From ANME-2 cluster archaeon (GTDB taxonomy: Archaea; Halobacteriota; Methanosarcinia; Methanosarcinales; Methanocomedenaceae), in contig JAKRWB010000431.1 of assembly GCA_022353185.1 (NCBI GenBank), positions 1 through 18,838 on the forward strand: DNA of 18,838 nt, read 5' to 3'. Positions 7,004 through 13,911 of this stretch are shown in pieces; position 1 is the stretch's first letter; each line of letters opens with the position of its first letter. The translations under genes were made by a program, and so were the position numbers. Under the pieces are notes generated by a model. That model saw nothing but the letters and a program-made list of their open reading frames with translations, searched no databases and was not told where the DNA came from.

Positions 7004-7696
7004 ATGTCAGTATTATCATTCGAAGTGGAAAGAGACGAATTCAACAGGCGTCTGGGAAATGGATTTCCTGATGGTTCAATAGCCTTCATTGAAGGAGACA
7101 ACGGCAGCGGAAAAAGTTCTATATCCCAAAGGATAACGTACGGATTATTAGAAAACGGTTATACAGTAACTCTAATATCAACCCAGTTGACCACCAAAGG
7201 ATTCATAAACCAGATGTACAGTCTTGATTATCCTGTGGCTTCACATCTTTTGAAGAACAATCTGCTATACATACCTGTCTTACCTTTAATAAAATCTTCA
7301 AAGAACCGTATTGATTTTATTGAAAGATTGATGAATGCAGAAGCTCTATTTAAAAAAAATGTCATCATTATTGATACCATATCAGCATTAATCAAACAGA
7401 GTGCTGATACCACAAAAGGTCTTGAACTCATTTCATTCTTGAAGAAAATAACCGGTATGGGGAAGACAGTTATTCTGACAGCAAACCTGAATGAACTGGA
7501 TAATACCATCTATTCCCAGTTCATTTCTACCAGTGATATCTATTTCACGCTTAAGGTCAGGCCGCTGGGAAATGAGATCAAACGCACCATAATTGTCAAC
7601 AAGTTCACTGGTGCACGAAGCCCGGTAGGCAGCATGGTGGGATTCAGGATAGAATCAAAAGTCGGTCTGGTCGTAGAGATCGCTTCAGTGGCATGA
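7004..7696 (+). CDS. arlH: Archaellum motor-complex ATP-binding protein ArlH
   Basis: The 230-residue protein is a RecA/KaiC-fold protein. Walker A is GDNGSGKS at 31-38 (Lys37) and Walker B is IIIDT at 121-125 (Asp124). The family motif STQLTT lies at 59-64; a threonine in this region is autophosphorylated in the Pyrococcus homologue, so T60 or a neighbour may be the equivalent. ArlH sits in the cytoplasm as a ring below ArlI inside the ArlC/D/E scaffold, and controls the motor by nucleotide binding. It lacks the paired catalytic glutamates after the second strand that its KaiC relatives have, which is usual for ArlH. The ATG at 7004 has only a weak ribosome binding site; an ATG at 6991 is out of frame. 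Confidence 0.92.
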   Translation: MSVLSFEVERDEFNRRLGNGFPDGSIAFIEGDNGSGKSSISQRITYGLLENGYTVTLISTQLTTKGFINQMYSLDYPVASHLLKNNLLYIPVLPLIKSSKNRIDFIERLMNAEALFKKNVIIIDTISALIKQSADTTKGLELISFLKKITGMGKTVILTANLNELDNTIYSQFISTSDIYFTLKVRPLGNEIKRTIIVNKFTGARSPVGSMVGFRIESKVGLVVEIASVA

Positions 7697-7705
7697 GGTA
7701 GAGAT

Positions 7706-9349
7706 TTGAAAGAAGAACTAAGAATTGCATGTGAGAAGAACCCACATCTTCAACAGTACCTTGATAGCTTGCCGGAACAGGGCATATCTCCTCCTGATTT
7801 TGAAATACAACTATCCCGGAGTATGTCAGATATTGATTATCCGAATATTCTATATCCGGTCGGGGATCCCATTTTCATTCACATCCAGGGGGATGCGGAA
7901 AAAGGTATTGTGAAATATTTTACCATAGAACCATGGTTATCAGAATCGGAACTGGAAAAATATGACACGATCATGGATGCCATCCTCGAGAAAGCCCCTC
8001 AAGAACCAGTACCTGCAAATGAAGCCGAACTTGAGAAAATGATCATAAAGTTGCTGGACCAATCTATCACTATTAGTGAAAATGAGACTGAAGCAAAATC
8101 CTCATTTATTAAATCACTTATTAAAATAGAAGCTAAGGTGAAACTTACGCAACTGGAATATGATAAGATCTTATATTACATAAATCGAAATATTATAGGA
8201 AGCGGACCCATTGAACCTGTTATCCGTGATCCTTATCTGGAAGATATTCACAGTATTGGTGTAAACGGAGTCCATATCGTCCATAAGATATTTGATATGC
8301 TTCAAACCAACATTACATTCGGTTCCAAGAACCGGCTTGATGATTGGCTGCGCAGCATGAGTGAGCGCATAGGTCGTCCGGTAAGTGAATCCCATCCTAT
8401 TTCAGATGGCGCACTTCCTGACGGTAGCAGGATAAATATTATTTACAGTGATGATGTTAGCAGGCGGGGTTCGAGCTTTACTATGCGTAAGTTCAGTGAA
8501 GTCCCTGTCAGTATTATCCAGCTTATTAATTGGGGCGCCCTTGATGTGAACATGGCAGCATACCTGTGGATGTGCATGGAAAATGGCCAGAGTATCTTTT
8601 TTAGCGGTGAGACCGCCAGCGGTAAGACCACTATGTTGAACGCCTGCCTGCCTTTCATAAACCGCAAACACAAAATATACAGTGCAGAAGATACGGCTGA
8701 AGTCCAGCCCCCTCACGCAGTGTGGCAGCAGCTCATTACCAGGGAACAGGGACCTCCCGAATCCCATGTGGATACCTTCACCTTATTAAAAGCTGCTTTA
8801 CGGTCCAGGCCCAACTATATTATTGTGGGTGAGATAAGAGGCGCAGAAGGATCGGTAGCCTTTCAGGGAATGCAGACAGGACACCCGGTACTGGCCACAT
8901 TCCATGCCAGTGCGGTCAAGAAGATGATACAGAGGCTTATCGGTGACCCCATCAATATACCGGTGACCTTTATTGATAACCTGAATGTGGCAATGATACT
9001 CCAGGCTGTATACAGGAAAGGCAAATTCCTGAGGCGCTGTATCAGTATTGAAGAGATCGAAGGTTACTACGAAGAAGCGGGCGGTGTGGTCACCAGGGCT
9101 GTATTCCAATGGGATGCAGGGACCGATAAACATCATTTCAGGGGTTTGAATAACAGTTTCATACTTGAGAGTAAGATCGCTGATAAGCTGGGATATGAGG
9201 ATAAACGTGAGATCTATGAGGATGTCTTCCTCCGTGCTAAAATCCTGGCACGGATGCAGGAAGAAGAAATTGAGGATTACTATGAGGTCCTGAAGATCAT
9301 CTGGGATTACCAGGAAAAAGGGATGGATGGTTTACCATTCCCGATATAG
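7706..9349 (+). CDS. arlI: Archaellum assembly and rotation ATPase ArlI
   Basis: This 547-residue secretion-superfamily ATPase is the hexameric motor that powers filament assembly and rotation. An N-terminal domain (about 1-255) precedes the RecA-like core: Walker A GETASGKT at 301-308, Asp box around YSAEDTAEVQ at 325-334, Walker B region YIIVGEIRG at 371-379 with catalytic Glu376, and His box TGHPVLATFH at 391-400. The start is TTG. An in-frame TGA (the arlH stop) lies only 12 bases upstream, GAGGT stands 6 bases before the TTG, and the next in-frame Met (about residue 40) would remove part of the N-terminal domain. arlJ starts 9 bases after the stop. All catalytic motifs are intact. Confidence 0.95.
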   Translation: MKEELRIACEKNPHLQQYLDSLPEQGISPPDFEIQLSRSMSDIDYPNILYPVGDPIFIHIQGDAEKGIVKYFTIEPWLSESELEKYDTIMDAILEKAPQEPVPANEAELEKMIIKLLDQSITISENETEAKSSFIKSLIKIEAKVKLTQLEYDKILYYINRNIIGSGPIEPVIRDPYLEDIHSIGVNGVHIVHKIFDMLQTNITFGSKNRLDDWLRSMSERIGRPVSESHPISDGALPDGSRINIIYSDDVSRRGSSFTMRKFSEVPVSIIQLINWGALDVNMAAYLWMCMENGQSIFFSGETASGKTTMLNACLPFINRKHKIYSAEDTAEVQPPHAVWQQLITREQGPPESHVDTFTLLKAALRSRPNYIIVGEIRGAEGSVAFQGMQTGHPVLATFHASAVKKMIQRLIGDPINIPVTFIDNLNVAMILQAVYRKGKFLRRCISIEEIEGYYEEAGGVVTRAVFQWDAGTDKHHFRGLNNSFILESKIADKLGYEDKREIYEDVFLRAKILARMQEEEIEDYYEVLKIIWDYQEKGMDGLPFPI

Positions 9350-9358
9350 GTCATTCCT

Positions 9359-11014
9359 ATGAACTCAAAAATACTCTTCCATGTAATGGGTGTATCCCAG
9401 AAAGATTACTTTATAAAATTTGTACTTCCCATAATGACAATGGGGATAGCATTTCCCATCCTTATTATTCTTATAGCACCTGATCTGGTCACAGGTAGTA
9501 TTAAAACTGTAGTTTATATGATTCCTCTGTTTTTTTTATTCATAATATTGTTCTATCCCTATTCAGTTTATCAAAGTAAGAGGATTCAGATAGACCAGAA
9601 TATGCATTACTATATCACGCATATGGGAGTACTTTCCACAAGCCAGATGTCCAGGAAAGAACTGCTAAAAAGGCTTTCAAATAACGAAGCCTATGAATAC
9701 CTGGCAGAGGAAACAGGCAAGATTTACATGTTAATGGAAGATTGGGGTTTAAGCCTTGCCCAGTCGTGCAGGTTCATTGCAAGAAGGACCCCTTCGGAAC
9801 TGTTTGCTGATTTCCTGGATAGATTCGCGCATGCAGTTGATGCAGGTGAACAGATCGAGGATTTCCTGCGTTCTGAGCAAAAGGTGGTTATGAACGATTT
9901 TGATACCATGTACAAAGCTGCTCTTAATTCCATAGATCTGATAAAAGAAACATTTACTTCAATGATCATGGCGTTAATATTCCTTGCTTCTTTTGCCATT
10001 ATTATGCCGATATTAACAGGTATGGATGCAACAATGTTAATGGTGGGTTCAATAATCCTTTTTGCAGGAACTGAAGCTTTACTGGTCTATTTTGCAAAAC
10101 TGAAGGTTCCCAAGGATATGATTTGGCACTCCCTGGATATTGTGACCAAGACCGATAGGCTGATAAAGATATCCTTTCCCATATCAATACTGTTGTGTAT
10201 GCTCATATCAATACCAGTGATATTTATATTTGATTTGCCTATTACAATATCAATATCCATCATACTCACTCCGCTGATATTGACCGGGCAGATCGCACGC
10301 AGGGCAGAGAATAGTATCAAGCGTAAAGATAGCAATTTTGCATCATTCATACGTTCCCTGGGTAGCTCGGCAGGAGCGCGAGGAGGATTGATCAATGAAT
10401 CACTGCGTCAATTGACATATCACGATTTCGGGCCCCTGACAAATGATGTAACAGAACTTTATAAAAGGATCGTTACCAGGGTGGACAAAATGAAATCATG
10501 GAACTACTTTGCCGCCGGAACGGGCAGCAATCTTATTGAACGGTTCGGGACGATTTTTGCTGAAGGTACACACATCGGAGGCAAGCCAGAGGTTATTGGT
10601 GAAATTATTGGTGACAACTTCATGCACATTGTATCACTTCGCAGGCTCAGGTATAACAGTTCATCAAGTCTTATAGGCATCTTGTATGGTTTAACGGCAG
10701 GTGTAGCATTTACAATGTTTTTGACCCTGTCTATTGTGGAAGTGCTGAATAACATATTCGTCGATGCAGCCATCCCGGAAGGTTTGGATGTTGGATTATT
10801 TATCGGTGCTGGTGGAATGGATGTGGCTCTATTGACGTCATTACTGATGGGTATGATGGTGCTCCATTCCCTGTTATGTTCTATGCTTATCAGGGTTGTG
10901 GATGGAGGACATTTCTTTAACATTTATACCCATTTTGTGGGTTTGTTATGGGTGTCATCAATTTGTGGTGAAATATCGTTAAATAGTGTAGTGCCTATTT
11001 TAGGCATAGCTTGA
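9359..11014 (+). CDS. arlJ: Archaellum membrane platform protein ArlJ
   Basis: The 551-residue polytopic protein belongs to the TadC/GspF-like platform family. Hydrophobic segments lie at about 19-42 and 50-72, in the middle at about 195-247 and 268-310, and at the C-terminus at about 436-462 and 480-545. Cytoplasmic helical domains between them correspond to the two T2SF-type regions that contact ArlI. ArlJ anchors the motor in the membrane and is the base on which the filament is built. The length is normal for the family. The ATG at 9359 has a modest AGGT site overlapping the arlI stop. The gene ends 24 bases before the 62-aa gene. Confidence 0.93.
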   Translation: MNSKILFHVMGVSQKDYFIKFVLPIMTMGIAFPILIILIAPDLVTGSIKTVVYMIPLFFLFIILFYPYSVYQSKRIQIDQNMHYYITHMGVLSTSQMSRKELLKRLSNNEAYEYLAEETGKIYMLMEDWGLSLAQSCRFIARRTPSELFADFLDRFAHAVDAGEQIEDFLRSEQKVVMNDFDTMYKAALNSIDLIKETFTSMIMALIFLASFAIIMPILTGMDATMLMVGSIILFAGTEALLVYFAKLKVPKDMIWHSLDIVTKTDRLIKISFPISILLCMLISIPVIFIFDLPITISISIILTPLILTGQIARRAENSIKRKDSNFASFIRSLGSSAGARGGLINESLRQLTYHDFGPLTNDVTELYKRIVTRVDKMKSWNYFAAGTGSNLIERFGTIFAEGTHIGGKPEVIGEIIGDNFMHIVSLRRLRYNSSSSLIGILYGLTAGVAFTMFLTLSIVEVLNNIFVDAAIPEGLDVGLFIGAGGMDVALLTSLLMGMMVLHSLLCSMLIRVVDGGHFFNIYTHFVGLLWVSSICGEISLNSVVPILGIA

Positions 11015-11038
11015 TACAAAAAAAATGTAGAGGCAAAA

Positions 11039-11227
11039 ATGGTATCCAAACAATTTACAACTTTAAGTATGCTGCTTCCGATAGCAATGATTATAGGAAC
11101 TTCATTAACTATCTATGCATACCAGCACTCGAATGAACTCCTGGCAATTATGCTCTATTTTTTCGGATTCCTTGTAGTAATTATTCTCATTATATTAGCA
11201 TTTCGCACATCGAAAAAAAGTAGGTAA
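11039..11227 (+). CDS. 62-aa two-helix membrane protein at the end of the arl operon
   Basis: I do not recognise a family. The product has two predicted helices, about 9-28 and 35-57, and a short basic tail (RTSKKSR). That suggests a hairpin with both ends in the cytoplasm. A GAGG ribosome binding site 5 bases before the ATG and a 24-base distance from arlJ argue that it is a genuine last gene of the arlF-J unit. It could be an accessory of the archaellum motor or platform, but nothing in the sequence shows this directly. The convergent arlCDE gene ends 10 bases beyond its stop. Confidence 0.65.
   Translation: MVSKQFTTLSMLLPIAMIIGTSLTIYAYQHSNELLAIMLYFFGFLVVIILIILAFRTSKKSR
11213..11219 (-). 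terminator. Possible U-rich terminator of arlCDE
   Basis: A T7 run on the minus strand lies about 20 bases after the arlCDE stop, inside the end of the convergent 62-aa gene. It has no stem. Archaeal termination at U-tracts makes it plausible but unproven. Confidence 0.3.
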
Positions 11228-11237
11228 TTGAAAGGTA

Positions 11238-12308
11238 TTATAGTTTTAAATAAGGTTCTGTATGATGTTTTACCTTATCCACATCTCTTTCGACCTTATT
11301 GAATGCCCCCATATCTATCTTTTTGCCATTTATTCGCTCAATGAACAGCAATGACTTTGTATGATCCTGGGGCATGAGTTTCCAGGTTGGCTTTTCGTCG
11401 TAATAATCAATACCGCCTGCATATGCCAGTATTTTATTGTTGACATTCTCACTTATCCAGCTAATTTCAGTATAATAATCAAGGACATCTATCAGGTTAT
11501 TTCTGCCTACCTTTTCCATTAAAAATTCTACCCAGTTCAATATAATTATAAAAGTTTCTGATTTATTGTCCAAATTTTGCAGCAAAGGTGAATTACTGGA
11601 TCTTTGTGGCACTTGAGTCTCATTAATTACAATGGGCGCCGAATCTGATATTTCCTGCGTTGGGTCAGCAGTAATTATATCCATTTGAGCTTTTTGAGAT
11701 TCCAGTTTTGCAAATTTATCGCTGAATTCTTTCAATTTTTCTTCCAGTTCATTTCGAACATGCTGGAGAACTTCTTCACTAACATGTGAATCTGTCTGGT
11801 TCAAATTTGCAAAGTGTTCAAGACTGCCTTCCAGATTTTTCATCCGTTTTTCAATAGCATCGTACTTTTCGAGATTCATTGGCTTGTTCTCATTATCACC
11901 AACAAATGGATTGACTGTATTGGAAACAACTTCGTACAATGACAATAGTTCAAGAATATTTTCTTCCATTTTAGTGAAACGGTCACTATATTCCTCAATG
12001 CTCCGCTTTACAGTAGAAACAGAAATGTCCATTTTACTGAGCCTGTTCTCGACAGTCTTTATGGATTCCGCATTTGCATTGATAGTCTCGGCTTTCGAAT
12101 CCAACATTTCACTGATCTTCTTTTCAGTCTCTTCCTGCATCTCTACAAGTTTTTCAGGATCAAAATTAAATTCTGAATTGATGGACTCACCATCCAGAGT
12201 ATGGCCTGATGATCTGGAATTATCGATTTTCTTGATATTATCCAGTTTATTCACGATTGCATCTTTGTTTTTTAAACTGGAAAATCTGTTCTTTAATCCT
12301 GTAAACAT
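11238..12308 (-). CDS. arlCDE: Fused archaellum motor scaffold protein ArlC/D/E
   Basis: The protein (356 residues) has an Asn/Lys-rich N-terminus, long predicted coiled coils (about 50-115 and 145-210), an ArlC-like segment at about 105-137 (DRFTKMEENILELLSLYEVV then NPFVG), and a variable linker. At about 255-335 is the ArlD/E domain (ILNWVEFLMEKVG, LDYYTEISWIS, DHTKSLLFIERINGKK). In haloarchaea ArlCE/ArlD form the cytosolic ring around ArlH/ArlI and receive the switch signal from CheF. Here the parts are in one gene. I chose the ATG at 12308: an in-frame TTG at 12317 adds three residues, but the GGG of the AAGGG sequence is directly against it and 9 bases from the ATG. Its place at the far end, on the opposite strand from arlB-J with its own promoter, is unusual; relatives usually have it between arlB and arlF or arlG. 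Confidence 0.88.
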   Translation of the reverse strand: MFTGLKNRFSSLKNKDAIVNKLDNIKKIDNSRSSGHTLDGESINSEFNFDPEKLVEMQEETEKKISEMLDSKAETINANAESIKTVENRLSKMDISVSTVKRSIEEYSDRFTKMEENILELLSLYEVVSNTVNPFVGDNENKPMNLEKYDAIEKRMKNLEGSLEHFANLNQTDSHVSEEVLQHVRNELEEKLKEFSDKFAKLESQKAQMDIITADPTQEISDSAPIVINETQVPQRSSNSPLLQNLDNKSETFIIILNWVEFLMEKVGRNNLIDVLDYYTEISWISENVNNKILAYAGGIDYYDEKPTWKLMPQDHTKSLLFIERINGKKIDMGAFNKVERDVDKVKHHTEPYLKL

Positions 12309-12348
12309 TTTTTTCAACCCTTAATTCATATATAGGATTTAAGCTTCA

Positions 12349-12375
12349 ATATATATAATATCTTCTGAATAGAAG
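12349..12375 (-). promoter_or_regulatory. Putative arlCDE promoter with adjacent dyad
   Basis: The minus strand reads a TATTATATATAT-type TATA box (12349-12360) about 40-50 bases before the arlCDE ATG, predicting a leader of roughly 20 bases. Just upstream, CTTCT-GAAT-AGAAG (12362-12375) is a 5-base inverted repeat overlapping the BRE position, so a bound protein could block TFB. The DNA is very AT-rich, so this is tentative. Confidence 0.4.
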
Positions 12376-12429
12376 TTTATATTACCGGTCAGATTAACTA
12401 AAATATATGATATTATACATTACATACAA

Positions 12430-13191
12430 TTAGAAATTGACAATGTTCTCTCTGTCAATTATCACAGAATCATTGGGATGAATTATAATACCCATCTCAG
12501 TAATGCTATACGGATGTAACAGTTCGTCATGTTTTACACCTCTCATCTTCAATATCTCGATGGCACGTTCTTTATTCATTCCAGTCCTTATGACATGTAA
12601 TTTGATAACACCTTCACACAGGTATTCTTCCACTGTGAAATCACCATCATTTCCCTTGATCTCACTTGATAATAACGTCGTACAATCAAGGTTTTCCAGA
12701 TTTTTAATCATCTCCATTATAGTAAACCGCACCATCGATTCACTGGTAGAAATCTTCAGGGATGTGATGGAATCGATGAAAAGTCTTTTTGCACTAATCT
12801 CTTTTATCATGGATTGTACCTGGTTCATCATATTCTCAAGCATATATCCTTCTTCATCTACCTTTATTGTTGAAGACTGACTATCAGGTTTTATAAAATT
12901 CTTGAACTGCACCGGGTTTACCTGGACGATCCTCAACATATCCTCCCTGACAAACTTTTCCATATCCCACCCGAACCTCCACATGTTCCTGATAACACGT
13001 ACTGGCGTCTCTTCCATTGTTACGTAGATGCCGGGCTGGTCCTGTTCGACGATGCCGCCCATAAGATACTGTATCCCGAAAGTGGTCTTGCCTGCACCGG
13101 GACCGCCGGTCACCAGGATCACATCATTCTCTACGAAACCGCCTTCGATCAGTTCATCAAATCCAGGTATTGAAGTTCTTGTTCTGCTCAT
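12430..13191 (-). CDS. Single-domain KaiC-family ATPase
   Basis: The 253-residue protein opens with the KaiC signature RTSIPGFDELIEGGF. Walker A is GGPGAGKTT (29-37), the catalytic glutamate pair TMEETP has Glu60 and Glu61, Walker B is LFIDS (137-141), and the C-terminal motif is KMRG-x2-H (215-221). One RecA-like domain is present, against two in cyanobacterial KaiC. No KaiA, KaiB or kinase gene is visible. Archaeal KaiC-like proteins are thought to be regulatory ATPases, some of them phosphoproteins in signalling, and ArlH is a relative. It lies 121 bases upstream of arlCDE on the same strand, so a role in controlling the archaellum is plausible by context only. The ATG has no clear Shine-Dalgarno, and a TATA-like element sits about 22 bases before it, consistent with leaderless transcription. 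Confidence 0.85.
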   Translation of the reverse strand: MSRTRTSIPGFDELIEGGFVENDVILVTGGPGAGKTTFGIQYLMGGIVEQDQPGIYVTMEETPVRVIRNMWRFGWDMEKFVREDMLRIVQVNPVQFKNFIKPDSQSSTIKVDEEGYMLENMMNQVQSMIKEISAKRLFIDSITSLKISTSESMVRFTIMEMIKNLENLDCTTLLSSEIKGNDGDFTVEEYLCEGVIKLHVIRTGMNKERAIEILKMRGVKHDELLHPYSITEMGIIIHPNDSVIIDRENIVNF

Positions 13192-13207
13192 TTTCTATTT
13201 AATCAAC

Positions 13208-13230
13208 GTTTATTAAAATGCTCCAGCATT
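13208..13230 (-). promoter_or_regulatory. Promoter and palindrome upstream of the KaiC-like gene
   Basis: On the minus strand TTTTAATAAA (13209-13218) lies about 22 bases before the ATG at 13191 and could be the TATA box of a leaderless or near-leaderless transcript. Next to it the sequence AATGCT-CC-AGCATT (13217-13230) is an inverted repeat with 6-base arms covering the BRE position, a candidate operator. Confidence 0.35.
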
Positions 13231-13373
13231 AAAAATTCATTTCTTTTTAATCTAGGAGATACTTTTCCATTAACAATATTATAATAATGTTCAGTTTATT
13301 TGTTAAAAAATCTTTCTATTGAATAATTGCTATGATTTAGAATATGATATAATTTGTACTGGATAATAAAGGC

Positions 13374-13907
13374 CTAAAGTGAAGCACCTATCCTGAATGC
13401 CTTCTCCATTTCCATCCTGTTTTTTTTGACCTCCCCCTTCTCGTAAGCCGTTGGCAGCAATACCTCTGCGATATCCACACCCAGGTAGTCCAGCGATAAC
13501 CTGAACATCGCAACGACAGGTCCACAGGCGTCGGCTCCTTCGGCAGAAGGAATGACCAGCACCGCCCGTTTACCCTTCAGCATTCCGGTCTCACTATAAG
13601 GCAGCAGGCGGTCCATAAGCAATTTCATGGGACCTGACGGCCCGTACCAGTACAGGGGCGTGCCGAACAATATCACATCCGCACCTTCTATCGTTGGGTA
13701 GATGTCCCGCATATCGTCGTCCCTGGTACATATCTTGTCACCGTTCTTGCAGTTGCGGCAATCAATGCATGGCAGCAGGTTGAGGTCGTACAGGTAAAGT
13801 TTATCCCCCTGATGCCCGTTGGCCTTTGCACCGCTCAACACTGTATCTACCAGAATGTCGGTATTCCCCTCTTTCCTGGGGCTGCCCATTAATGCCAGTA
13901 TTTTCAT
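13374..13907 (-). CDS. Isf-like iron-sulfur flavoprotein (NADPH-dependent FMN reductase family)
   Basis: The 177-residue protein has a flavodoxin-like fold. The FMN-phosphate loop is GSPRKEGNT at residues 8-16, and GTPLYWYGPSGPMKLLMDR lies in the flavin region at about 82-100. A compact cysteine motif C47-x2-C50-x2-C53-x6-C60 fits the CX2CX2CX4-7C motif of Methanosarcina iron-sulfur flavoprotein Isf, which binds a [4Fe-4S] cluster and FMN and carries electrons, including to O2 or H2O2 in some members. I placed the start at the ATG at 13907, four bases after the carB stop. The frame is open back to 13934, but the extra nine residues precede the conserved KILALMGSPR start and would overlap carB. 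The close spacing implies co-expression with carAB, an unusual partner for pyrimidine/arginine synthesis. The substrate is unknown. Confidence 0.85.
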   Translation of the reverse strand: MKILALMGSPRKEGNTDILVDTVLSGAKANGHQGDKLYLYDLNLLPCIDCRNCKNGDKICTRDDDMRDIYPTIEGADVILFGTPLYWYGPSGPMKLLMDRLLPYSETGMLKGKRAVLVIPSAEGADACGPVVAMFRLSLDYLGVDIAEVLLPTAYEKGEVKKNRMEMEKAFRIGASL

Positions 13908-13911
13908 GCTC

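Noticed and set aside
8402..9136. Minus-strand open frames of 112-139 codons opposite arlI and arlJ
   Set aside because: They lie opposite conserved motifs of arlI/arlJ, have low-complexity, non-protein-like composition, and lack start signals.
12309..12317. TTG start for arlCDE three codons upstream
   Set aside because: The GGG of the only Shine-Dalgarno-like sequence is directly against this TTG, leaving no spacer; the ATG at 12308 is spaced normally.
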